From an uncultured Flavobacteriales bacterium (GTDB taxonomy: Bacteria > Bacteroidota > Bacteroidia > Flavobacteriales > Schleiferiaceae), in NCBI GenBank assembly GCA_938084135.1, contig CALKDS010000035.1, forward strand, positions 1 to 64,000: 64,000 nt of DNA, given 5' to 3'. Made by a program: the position numbers and the translations under genes. The notes beneath the pieces were generated by a model, which saw only the letters and a list, made by a program, of their open reading frames with translations, was not told the origin of the DNA and searched no databases. Shown here piece by piece: positions 28,640 to 37,362 of the stretch (the stretch's first letter is position 1; every line of letters starts with the position of its first letter).

Positions 28640-29086
28640 TTATAACTTCTTATTTCGTTTTGATTGAAAAAAATCTTTTAATAAATCAGCACAAACCTCT
28701 TCTTCAATACCTCCGGTAACAACTGTTTTGGAATGAACTTGGATTCCAAGGGCATTGAACCCTCTCTTTTCATCTTTTGCACCAAAAACTACACGGTCAA
28801 TTTGAGACCAAAAAAGAGCCCCAGCGCACATAGTACAGGGTTCTAATGTTATATATATAGTGCAATCTTTTAGGTATTTAACCCCAAGATAATTTGCAGC
28901 TGAGGTTATAGCTTGCATTTCAGCATGTGCAGTCACGTCTGTCAATCTTTCAGTTAAATTATAACCTCTTGCTATTATTTTATTATTAGCCACAACAACA
29001 GCACCCACGGGGACCTCGTCCTCTTCAAAAGCCTTAACTGCTTCTCTTATTGCTTCGCGCATAAAATACACATCATCAAATTCCAT
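28640..29086 (-). CDS. tadA: tRNA adenosine(34) deaminase
   Basis: A 148-residue zinc deaminase of the cytidine/deoxycytidylate deaminase fold. His54 and Glu56 (HAEMQ) and Cys84 and Cys87 (PCTMC) bind zinc and the catalytic water. VPVGAV and TLEPCTMCAGAL are characteristic of TadA, which converts wobble A34 to inosine in tRNA-Arg(ACG). A guanine-type nucleoside deaminase is possible but fits less well. It is divergent from aspS across 58 bases. Confidence 0.87.
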   Translation of the reverse strand: MEFDDVYFMREAIREAVKAFEEDEVPVGAVVVANNKIIARGYNLTERLTDVTAHAEMQAITSAANYLGVKYLKDCTIYITLEPCTMCAGALFWSQIDRVVFGAKDEKRGFNALGIQVHSKTVVTGGIEEEVCADLLKDFFQSKRNKKL

Positions 29087-29119
29087 AAGGATAAAGCTAC
29101 GCAGCCCCTCTTGCTTTTC

Positions 29120-29127
29120 TACCTTTG
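29120..29127 (+). promoter_or_regulatory. -7 promoter box (TACCTTTG) of aspS
   Basis: TACCTTTG lies 17 bases before the aspS start codon at 29145, so the expected leader is around 10 nucleotides. A -33 element is not evident. Confidence 0.5.
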
Positions 29128-29144
29128 TATTCTAAACTATTATC

Positions 29145-30896
29145 ATGTATCGTACTCATACCTGTGGAGAATTAGGACTTTCGGAAGTTGGTCAAACTAT
29201 AATGTTAAGCGGCTGGATCCAAAGGCGCAGAGACTTTGGTAGTCTTTCATTTATTGATCTAAGGGATCGATATGGTATAACTCAACTAGCTTTCAATGAG
29301 GGATTAGATGCCCAAGTAATGAAAGAAGCACGGCTCATAAATAGAGAATCTGTAATTCAAGTAGAAGGGGTCGTTGTACAAAGAGAGAAGAAAAATAAAG
29401 GCTTAGAAACAGGAGAGATAGAAATCAGAGTAACTTCAATTAAAACTCTTAGCTCAGCAAAAACTCCTCCATTTACTATAGAAGAAAAAACTGATGGAGG
29501 AGATGATTTAAGAATGAAATATCGTTATCTCGATTTAAGACGAAAATCTGTTCGAGAAAAATTATTACTTAGAGATAAAATCAGTATGTCAGTAAGGACT
29601 TATCTGAATTCAAACGGGTTTGCTGATATTGAGACACCTTATCTGATCAAATCAACACCCGAAGGAGCCAGAGATTTTGTTGTTCCGTCAAGAGTGAATC
29701 ATGGTCAATTTTATGCTCTTCCGCAATCTCCACAAACATTTAAGCAGCTATTAATGATTGGTGGCTTAGATAAATATTATCAAATTGTTAGATGCTTTAG
29801 GGATGAAGACTTAAGGGCAGATCGACAGCCAGAATTCACTCAAATTGATTGTGAAATGTCATTCATAGAGCAAGAGGATATTTTAAATGTATTTGAAGGA
29901 CTGTTGAAACATGTAATAAAAGAAGTGCACTCCAAAGAGATTGAATCAATCCCCAGGATAACCTATGAAACAGCAATGAAAAAATATGGGAATGACAAAC
30001 CCGATATTCGTTTTAATATGACCTTTGTAGAGCTTAATGAGTTAGTAAAAGATTCTAATTTTTCCGTCTTCAACAATGCTCAATTAGTTGTTGGAATAAA
30101 TGTAAAAGGATGCTCTAATTATTCTCGTAAAGAGCTCGATATATTAACAAGTTTTGTAAAACAACCGCAGCTTGGAATGTCAGGCCTTATTTGGATGAAG
30201 GTGGATGAAACCGGGACGCCAAGCTCAAGTGTAAATAAGTTTTTCAATGAAGAAGAACTCAAAAAATGGATAACAACGTTCAATGCAGAAAAAGGAGACT
30301 TAGTTCTGGTTTTAGCAGGAGAAAAAGCGAAGACTCGAAAGGCGTTAAGCGAGTTAAGAATGTACTTAGCGGAAAGTTTAGGATTAAGAAACCCTATGGA
30401 ATTTGCTCCATTATGGGTTACTGATTTCCCACTTTTAGAAAGAGATGAGGATAACAATCGATGGGTGGCAATGCATCATCCATTTACTAGTCCCAAGATA
30501 GAAGATATAAAAAAAATCGATTCTGACCCAGGAGCGGTGCGGGCAAATGCTTATGACTTAGTTTTAAACGGCAATGAGATTGGAGGAGGCTCTATCCGTA
30601 TTCACGAAAAGAAGATTCAATCAAAAATGTTTGATCTTTTAGGATTTACAGAAAGCGAGGCAAATGAGCAATTTGGATTTTTAATGAATGCTTTTGAATA
30701 TGGTGCGCCTCCGCATGGCGGAATTGCATTTGGTTTCGATCGCTTGGTCGCATTAATGGGTGGAGATGAAGTCATCCGAGATTACATTGCTTTTCCAAAA
30801 AATAATTCAGCAAGAGATGTTATGATTGAAGCTCCTTCAGAAATCTCTAATGAACAGTTAGAAAACCTATCCATTAACGTAATACCTAAGGATTAA
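29145..30896 (+). CDS. aspS: Aspartyl-tRNA synthetase
   Basis: A complete 583-residue class II synthetase of the bacterial type. The N-terminal OB anticodon-binding domain ([21 protein letters not shown]) is followed by motif 2 ([18 protein letters not shown]), the bacterial GAD insertion (around residues 300-410) and motif 3 (GIAFGFDRL). It charges tRNA-Asp. Whether it is discriminating or also charges tRNA-Asn cannot be decided from this window. It is monocistronic; a 101-base gap follows. Confidence 0.97.
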   Translation: MYRTHTCGELGLSEVGQTIMLSGWIQRRRDFGSLSFIDLRDRYGITQLAFNEGLDAQVMKEARLINRESVIQVEGVVVQREKKNKGLETGEIEIRVTSIKTLSSAKTPPFTIEEKTDGGDDLRMKYRYLDLRRKSVREKLLLRDKISMSVRTYLNSNGFADIETPYLIKSTPEGARDFVVPSRVNHGQFYALPQSPQTFKQLLMIGGLDKYYQIVRCFRDEDLRADRQPEFTQIDCEMSFIEQEDILNVFEGLLKHVIKEVHSKEIESIPRITYETAMKKYGNDKPDIRFNMTFVELNELVKDSNFSVFNNAQLVVGINVKGCSNYSRKELDILTSFVKQPQLGMSGLIWMKVDETGTPSSSVNKFFNEEELKKWITTFNAEKGDLVLVLAGEKAKTRKALSELRMYLAESLGLRNPMEFAPLWVTDFPLLERDEDNNRWVAMHHPFTSPKIEDIKKIDSDPGAVRANAYDLVLNGNEIGGGSIRIHEKKIQSKMFDLLGFTESEANEQFGFLMNAFEYGAPPHGGIAFGFDRLVALMGGDEVIRDYIAFPKNNSARDVMIEAPSEISNEQLENLSINVIPKD

Positions 30897-30997
30897 TTAA
30901 TATGTTCCTAAACATTAAGTATAGATAACCTTTTGCAAAGCTAGAACAAAATGCTAACTATCTCTGTTCTAAAAGAATACTCCAATAAATATTTACC

Positions 30998-33900
30998 ATG
31001 AAAAAATCCTTCATTTTGATGTTTTTCGTCTTTGCCTTTTCAGCAAAAGGACAGATTTCGAAAGAAAACAACTGGTTGGACCTAATGAATGACCCTGAGG
31101 TTAATTTTTATGATGTAGTGGATGCTTTTGAAACTGAATGGGATGGTAAAACTATTCAAAAAGGCCGAGGGTGGAAACAGTTCAAAAGATGGGAGGCATT
31201 TATGGAACCCCGAGTATTTCCATCTGGTATCCGCAATAAATCAAATTTTTTATTCAATTCCTACAACGGTTCTGAAACAACCTCATCACTCTCTATCTCT
31301 TCTGGATTGGGAAATTGGACTCTGGTAGGGCCGACCAATGGAAACTCTTTAAATGGAATAGGAAGAATTAATGTAATCGCTCTACATCCATCACAAGTCA
31401 ACACACTTTTTGCAGGATCTCCTGCGGGCGGATTGTGGAAATCCACTGATGATGGTCTTAGTTGGTCTACGAATACAGATTTATTGCCAAATCTTGGAGT
31501 GAGTGCTATTTTAATTGACCCTACAAATACAAATATCATGTTTATCGGAACTGGAGATAGGGATGGTGGAGATACCTATTCCATAGGAGTTTTGAAATCT
31601 ATTGATGGAGGTCAAACATGGAACCCAACTGGTTTAAGTTTTAATGTCACGCAATCTTACAGAATTACCGGCCTAGTCATGCATCATGATAGCACAAACC
31701 ATATTGTAGCAGCCTCAAGAACAGGAATTTACAAGAGTTTAGATGGAGGAGTAAGTTGGTCCATAAAGCAAGGGGGGTCGTTTCAATGCATTGTGAAATT
31801 GCCTGGATCGGATAAGCTATTTGCCGGAACATCATCAAATGGTCAAATCTGGACATCCTCTGATTTTGGTGCAACTTGGACAAAAATAACCAATGGCCTT
31901 CCTACTGCTGGAAGAAGAGTTGAGCTAGCAGTAACAGCAAATGATACTAACTATGTATATGCTATATATGGAGCTGCCAATAATGGACTATACGGTGTTT
32001 ACAGAAGTATTGACGGTGGATTAAGCTGGTCCCAAAGACATGGATCAACTCCAAACTTACTAGACTGGAGTACAAATGGAAGTGGCTCAGGTGGTCAAGC
32101 TTGGTACGATCTTTCTATCGCAGTTTCTCCATTAAATAAAAATGTAGTCTTAATTGGTGGTGTAAACGTATGGCGATCTAACAACGGTGGATCTAGTTTT
32201 TCTTTGAGTGGTCATTGGTACGGTGGTGGTGGTGTTTCGTTCGTTCATGCTGATCATCATTGGATGATGTTTAGACCGGGAAGTAACGAACTTTATGCAG
32301 GTTGCGATGGGGGCGTTTACAAATCAAATAATGGAGGAATTAATAATAGTTGGGTCAGCAGAAATGAAGGCTTAGCCATAACACAATATTATAAAATTGG
32401 TACGTCACAAGCTGATCCATCATTAACTATTGCAGGAGCTCAAGATAATGGAACTCATCTTAATGATGACGGTTGGGATCGCGTTGGCGGAGGAGATGGG
32501 ATGGATTGTTCTATTTCCATTGGAAACCCAAATGTTATGTACAGATCAATCTATTATGGAGATTTTGACAAATCAACAAATGGGGGCAATAATTTTAATG
32601 CCGCATTCAATTTACCGCCTGCGGGCTCCGGTAACTGGGTTACTCCTTTCATTTCTAGTCGCATTTCTACTAACACTCTTTACGCAGGGTTTGATCGCCT
32701 TTGGAAAAGCACGAATGGGGGTGCTAGTTTTAATGCAACAACATCCAATGGGGTTTTTGGTTCCAATAATATTGATGTTTTAGCTGAAGCCCCTGGAGAC
32801 CCCAACACTATTTATGCAGGTATAAATAACAGATTATATCACTCTTCAAATGGAGGAACCACATGGACATGGATTTCAAGTAATATTGGCAGTGGTAACG
32901 TAATTACTGGAATTGCTGTGGACCCTTTAAACTCAAGTCACGTATATATATCAAAATCAAGTTATATATCTAACGCTAAAGTTTACGAATCATTTAATTC
33001 AGGGGCATCATGGTATAATCGTAGCGGTTCGCTTCCAAACATCCCTGCAAACTGCATAGCTTATCAAAATAATAGCAATGGGATTATTTATGTAGGAACG
33101 GACCTTGGAATATATTTTCGTGATGCAAGCATGTCTGATTGGTTGCCATTCAATAATGGAATTCCCAACACCATCGTAAATGATATTGAGATACTTGATA
33201 ATGAAGGAATTATTAGAGTTGGAACATATGGAAGAGGAGTATGGGAGAGTCCTTTAGCTAACGTTTTCTTAGTTAAGCCAGAAGCTAATTTTATTGCATT
33301 CCCTGAAAACGTTTGCTCTACTGCTGATACCATTAAAATCATAGACCATTCTACAAATTTACCTTCTTTTAGAAATTGGAATATCTCTCCTTCTACATTT
33401 CAATATTTAAATGGGACAGGGCCGAATTCATCAGAGATTGATATCACATTGCAGCAAAAAGGCGAGTATTCTATTCAACTCATTTCTGGAAATTCATACG
33501 GAAGTGATACGACTGTAAAAATTAATGTCATTTCTGCTGGAGGAATAGAGACCCCGGCAACTGAAGAATTTTTTCAGGCGATTCCTAATCGATGGACAAT
33601 TTCCAATCCAGACTTTGATAAAAGCTGGGCCATCGCGCCCATTGGAAGTACCACTGATAGCACATGCGCGATATTTCGTGGCTATAACTACTCCAATAGC
33701 GGAGAGAGAGATGATTTAATTTCCCCGAATTATTCTCTTGATAGCAATAGTCTCCTGGTTTATGATATCTCGTATCGTCAAAAAACGGGTTCAAATTCTG
33801 ATACATTGAATGTTTTTATTAGCAATAACTGCGGTATATCGTGGAATCTTCTCCAAAAATTTTATAATGATGCAAGTGGATCTTTTGCAACAGGCCCGAA

Positions 33901-35518
33901 TCAAGCTGGTGCTTTTACTCCATCAACCCAGTCTGATTGGAGAAGTGATACTATTCCTCTGACAACATACAGTGGGGATTTAAAGTTCAAGTTTGAAGTG
34001 ATAAACTCAAATGGTAATAACTTATTTTTAGATCGAATAAGATTTATTCCTAGCTCAGGATCAATTCCTACTGCGGAAGTATTTAGTGATACTATAGCTT
34101 GCATTAATAAGCCGATCAGATTCTATTCTTCAGGAAAAGCAAAAAATGTGACTTATCTCTGGAATTTCCCCGGAGGTATCCCTGCCATTAGTTCGCTCAA
34201 GAATCCCATAGTAACATATTCAAGCCCAGGAAGTAAATCGATCCATTTGTCTGTCACAAATACCCAGGGAAGTGATACTATTTCTTTATACAATTATGTT
34301 GATGTTCTAAATGTATCACAACCATCTGTAACCATTAGTTCCAATTTGAATGCGATTTGCATAGGAGATACAGTTTTATTTAATGCCACCGGAGTAAATA
34401 TTGGTAGTGCGGCAAAATACCTTTGGACAATAAATAGTCAATCATTTGGAGGAAATAATTCTAGTATTTCTCTATTTAATTTAAATAATGGGGACACTGT
34501 ACGCTGTGAAGTTCAATCCTCAGAAGTTTGCGCTTCACCGTCTAAAGCAATTTCAAATCCAATCATAGTTACGGTACTTCCGTTGCCATCTGTCCAAGCA
34601 GGATCATACTCCACTGTTTGTGTTGGCGGTAATGCTGTAAGCCTCCAAGGAACACCTGCCGGAGGTGTGTTTTCAGGCACAGGAGTTGTAAATGGGACCT
34701 TTCTTCCAACAACAGTTGGGCAAGGACAGTATACTATCACCTACACCTACGCTAACAATAACGGCTGTGTTAATTCAGCAGAGTCTATTATTACAGTCTT
34801 GGGCTCACCAAATGTTTTCTTAACCTTACCAGCAAATGTGCTTTGTGCAAATGATCCACCATTAAACATCACAGGTGGATACCCAGCAGGAGGAGTTTAT
34901 TATGTGAATGGTATTTTATCGACTCAAATAAATGCTAACAACCTTGGCACGGGTTTGCATGAGTTAAAATATACCTATTCAAATTTTAATGGATGTACAG
35001 CATCACGATCTGATTCCTTTGAAATAAGAACCGCACCCCCAATTCCAACTGTTCAAGTTTTTGATGGTGATTCTCTTTTCTGTCCAGAAGCTATTTTAGG
35101 ATGGGAGATACAGTGGCTTGATGCAAATAAAAATGCAATTCTAGGAGAGACAAATGCATGGTTCATAGCTCCAACAACAGGGATTTATTTTGCACGACTG
35201 AAATTAGGAACCTCTTGTTTTCCGACTTCTTCAGGAACGAATGTCGTTTCTACTGAGGAGTATAATCTCTCTAAAATAAAGGTCACTCCAAATCCTACTT
35301 CTAGTATTATCCAAATATTCTCTTCAGGAGGTATTTATACTTCGTATCGCTTAAGATTAACCAATCTATCTGGTCAGATTTTTTACGAGGAGATTAAAAA
35401 AGCAAGCGGAAATTTGGATATCGAAAAAATAAACATGACACCATTTCCACCAGGAGTATATATAATTGAAAGAATCGATTCTAAGAAAATAGAAAGTGAG
35501 CGTGTGGTAAAATTTTAA
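30998..35518 (+). CDS. Large secreted BNR/Asp-box repeat protein with T9SS sorting domain
   Basis: A 1506-residue exported protein. The signal peptide ends near AKGQIS. A conserved N-terminal region (ENNWLDLMNDPEVNF, GWKQFKRWEAFMEPR) marks a Bacteroidota family often labelled glycosyl hydrolase. Residues about 100-770 carry at least eight Asp-box turns (S-x-D/N-x-G-x-S/T-W/F, such as STDDGLSW, SIDGGQTW, SLDGGVSW, SSNGGTTW) that build a sortilin-like beta-propeller. A jelly-roll-like module follows (near DDLISPNYSLDSN), then PKD/Ig-like repeats and a type A sorting domain (VTPNPTSSIIQI, FPPGVYII). It probably acts at the cell surface in adhesion or polymer handling; catalytic function is not shown. 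Confidence 0.88.
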   Translation: MKKSFILMFFVFAFSAKGQISKENNWLDLMNDPEVNFYDVVDAFETEWDGKTIQKGRGWKQFKRWEAFMEPRVFPSGIRNKSNFLFNSYNGSETTSSLSISSGLGNWTLVGPTNGNSLNGIGRINVIALHPSQVNTLFAGSPAGGLWKSTDDGLSWSTNTDLLPNLGVSAILIDPTNTNIMFIGTGDRDGGDTYSIGVLKSIDGGQTWNPTGLSFNVTQSYRITGLVMHHDSTNHIVAASRTGIYKSLDGGVSWSIKQGGSFQCIVKLPGSDKLFAGTSSNGQIWTSSDFGATWTKITNGLPTAGRRVELAVTANDTNYVYAIYGAANNGLYGVYRSIDGGLSWSQRHGSTPNLLDWSTNGSGSGGQAWYDLSIAVSPLNKNVVLIGGVNVWRSNNGGSSFSLSGHWYGGGGVSFVHADHHWMMFRPGSNELYAGCDGGVYKSNNGGINNSWVSRNEGLAITQYYKIGTSQADPSLTIAGAQDNGTHLNDDGWDRVGGGDGMDCSISIGNPNVMYRSIYYGDFDKSTNGGNNFNAAFNLPPAGSGNWVTPFISSRISTNTLYAGFDRLWKSTNGGASFNATTSNGVFGSNNIDVLAEAPGDPNTIYAGINNRLYHSSNGGTTWTWISSNIGSGNVITGIAVDPLNSSHVYISKSSYISNAKVYESFNSGASWYNRSGSLPNIPANCIAYQNNSNGIIYVGTDLGIYFRDASMSDWLPFNNGIPNTIVNDIEILDNEGIIRVGTYGRGVWESPLANVFLVKPEANFIAFPENVCSTADTIKIIDHSTNLPSFRNWNISPSTFQYLNGTGPNSSEIDITLQQKGEYSIQLISGNSYGSDTTVKINVISAGGIETPATEEFFQAIPNRWTISNPDFDKSWAIAPIGSTTDSTCAIFRGYNYSNSGERDDLISPNYSLDSNSLLVYDISYRQKTGSNSDTLNVFISNNCGISWNLLQKFYNDASGSFATGPNQAGAFTPSTQSDWRSDTIPLTTYSGDLKFKFEVINSNGNNLFLDRIRFIPSSGSIPTAEVFSDTIACINKPIRFYSSGKAKNVTYLWNFPGGIPAISSLKNPIVTYSSPGSKSIHLSVTNTQGSDTISLYNYVDVLNVSQPSVTISSNLNAICIGDTVLFNATGVNIGSAAKYLWTINSQSFGGNNSSISLFNLNNGDTVRCEVQSSEVCASPSKAISNPIIVTVLPLPSVQAGSYSTVCVGGNAVSLQGTPAGGVFSGTGVVNGTFLPTTVGQGQYTITYTYANNNGCVNSAESIITVLGSPNVFLTLPANVLCANDPPLNITGGYPAGGVYYVNGILSTQINANNLGTGLHELKYTYSNFNGCTASRSDSFEIRTAPPIPTVQVFDGDSLFCPEAILGWEIQWLDANKNAILGETNAWFIAPTTGIYFARLKLGTSCFPTSSGTNVVSTEEYNLSKIKVTPNPTSSIIQIFSSGGIYTSYRLRLTNLSGQIFYEEIKKASGNLDIEKINMTPFPPGVYIIERIDSKKIESERVVKF

Positions 35519-35519
35519 C

Positions 35520-36215
35520 CTAGATTCTGATAGCAGAATTTAACATACTATTGAATAACGCCAGACCATCAGTATTTAATAAATTTTCATCTGCTGCTCT
35601 TTCTGGATGTGGCATCATACCCATAACATTTCCATTTTTATTAGATATGCCGGCGATGTTTTCTGTGGAACCATTTGGATTTGAGTCTTTTGTAGGATTG
35701 CCCAAATAATCTACATACCGAAACATTATTTGGCTATTGTCATTCAAAGACCTGACTGTTTCCTTATCGGCATAGAATCTTCCCTCACCATGAGCAATTG
35801 GGATTTTATATGTTTTTTCTTTATCAAGTTCAGCCGTAATAGGTGTTGAAACACTTGATGGCGAAAGAAGTACATTTTTGCATATAAACTTGTGCGATAT
35901 ATTATGCAGAAGGCTACCATTAAGTAGCTGAATCTCAGTAAGGATCTGAAAGCCATTACATATCCCTAAAACATACCCACCCCTTGCTGCATGATTTTTT
36001 ACCTCCTCCATAATTGGAGAGAAACTGGCAATTGCTCCAGATCTAAGATAATCTCCAAAAGAAAATCCTCCTGGCAATACAACCATATCAACTCCTTTTA
36101 AATCATGATCTTTATGCCATAATGGTATTGTTTCACAACCTAAACCATCGCGCAAGGTATCAATCATGTCTTGGTCACAATTAGACCCGGGGAAAGTGAC
36201 TACTCCAAACTTCAT
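35520..36215 (-). CDS. purQ: Phosphoribosylformylglycinamidine synthase glutaminase subunit
   Basis: A 231-residue class I glutamine amidotransferase. The nucleophile is Cys86 (GICNGFQ), and His203 and Glu205 (HPER) complete the triad. The N-terminus VVTFPGSNCDQD and the loop GGFSFGDYLRSGAI are diagnostic of PurQ. It supplies ammonia to PurL for the fourth step of purine synthesis, and a separate PurQ implies the split PurS/PurL/PurQ form rather than one long PurL. No purL or purS is nearby. A TACCTTTG box ends 4 bases before the start codon. It converges on the BNR protein gene with a single base between stops. Confidence 0.95.
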   Translation of the reverse strand: MKFGVVTFPGSNCDQDMIDTLRDGLGCETIPLWHKDHDLKGVDMVVLPGGFSFGDYLRSGAIASFSPIMEEVKNHAARGGYVLGICNGFQILTEIQLLNGSLLHNISHKFICKNVLLSPSSVSTPITAELDKEKTYKIPIAHGEGRFYADKETVRSLNDNSQIMFRYVDYLGNPTKDSNPNGSTENIAGISNKNGNVMGMMPHPERAADENLLNTDGLALFNSMLNSAIRI

Positions 36216-36219
36216 TTGT

Positions 36220-36227
36220 CAAAGGTA
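36220..36227 (-). promoter_or_regulatory. -7 promoter box (TACCTTTG) of purQ
   Basis: The minus strand TACCTTTG ends 4 bases before the purQ ATG at 36215, so the predicted transcript start falls at or near the A of the start codon. Confidence 0.5.
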
Positions 36228-36258
36228 AGTATGGGAATTGTTATTACTCACAGATATA

Positions 36259-36276
36259 TTTGGCATGAAATATGTT
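36259..36276 (+). promoter_or_regulatory. TTTGGCATG element upstream of asd
   Basis: TTTGGCATG at 36259-36267 followed by ATGTT at the -12 position is the third such element in the window. It is 62 bases before asd. A TACTTTTA at 36314-36321 is a closer candidate for the ordinary -7 box. Confidence 0.22.
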
Positions 36277-36337
36277 TAGATAGAGACATAATTTTTTTAG
36301 GTATCTCTGTAGGTACTTTTACAAAAAATAGTAGTTT

Positions 36338-37351
36338 ATGCGTTTAGCACTTATTGGAGCTACTGGAATGGTAGGTGAAGTAATAAGAGAAATATTGTTA
36401 GAACGTCAGTTCCCAGTATCTGAGCTTATTCTCAGTGCTTCATCAAAATCTGAAGGACAAAAAATTCAATGGAATGGTATTCAATATGAACTCCTTTCTC
36501 CAGCAGAGGCATTGTCTAGGAAGCCTGATTTAGCAATCTTTTCTGCAGGGAGTGAAATCTCAAAAACATACGCTCCTAAATTTGCTGAACAAGGTTGCAT
36601 TGTAATTGATAATTCCTCTTTCTGGCGAATGGGTAAAGATATTCCCCTAATCGTTCCAGAGATAAACTCCGATGTTTTAAATAAGAGCAATCTTATTATT
36701 TCAAATCCAAATTGTTCAACAATTCAATTAGTAATGGCTTTAAAGCCTTTAAACAATATCCATCCTATCCGAAGAGTCGTTGTCAGTACATATCAGAGTG
36801 TCACTGGTTCGGGGAAAAGTGGTCAGAAGCAGCTAAATAGAGAAAGAGCTGGCGTATTTGAGGGAGAGACTGCTTACCCATATCAAATTGACATGAATTG
36901 TATTCCTCATTGTGATGTCTTTTTAGATAATGATTATACCAAAGAAGAAATAAAGCTCACCAATGAAACAAAAAAAATAATGGGTGATCCTAATATTCTA
37001 ATTACTGCAACAGCTGTTAGAGTTCCGGTTGAAGGAGGTCATTCAGAAAGCGTCAATGTTGAATTTCAAAATAATCGGCCTTCAATTGAAAATATTAAGA
37101 GGGCATTAGATGCTTTCCAAGGTGTAAAAGTTCAGGACTTTATTGAGGGGAACACTTATCCCATGCCTATTTATGCACGCGGTAAAAATGATGTTTTCAT
37201 TGGCCGAATAAGAAATGATTACTCTCATCCCAAAGCCATTAATTTATGGATTGTGACTGATAATCTAAGAAAAGGAGCTGCTCTAAACGCAATACAAATA
37301 GCTGAAAAGCTTATTGAAAAAAAATTACTCTTTAAGAAAGTAGAAAATTGA
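36338..37351 (+). CDS. asd: Aspartate-semialdehyde dehydrogenase
   Basis: A 337-residue NADPH enzyme that reduces aspartyl phosphate to aspartate semialdehyde, leading to lysine, diaminopimelate, threonine and methionine. GATGMVGE (7-14) is the nucleotide loop, Cys126 in SNPNCSTIQ is the nucleophile, and RVPVEGGHSESV contains the substrate-binding His. The downstream outer-membrane receptor gene starts 11 bases after the stop, so they are probably cotranscribed although functionally unrelated. Confidence 0.95.
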   Translation: MRLALIGATGMVGEVIREILLERQFPVSELILSASSKSEGQKIQWNGIQYELLSPAEALSRKPDLAIFSAGSEISKTYAPKFAEQGCIVIDNSSFWRMGKDIPLIVPEINSDVLNKSNLIISNPNCSTIQLVMALKPLNNIHPIRRVVVSTYQSVTGSGKSGQKQLNRERAGVFEGETAYPYQIDMNCIPHCDVFLDNDYTKEEIKLTNETKKIMGDPNILITATAVRVPVEGGHSESVNVEFQNNRPSIENIKRALDAFQGVKVQDFIEGNTYPMPIYARGKNDVFIGRIRNDYSHPKAINLWIVTDNLRKGAALNAIQIAEKLIEKKLLFKKVEN

Positions 37352-37362
37352 ATTCAGGATTT

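Noticed and set aside
30119-30457. 112-codon open frame on the minus strand
   Set aside because: Entirely within aspS in antisense, no recognisable protein.
32430-32783. 117-codon plus-strand frame
   Set aside because: Out-of-frame shadow within the BNR-repeat protein gene; Met/Leu-rich translation of repeat DNA.
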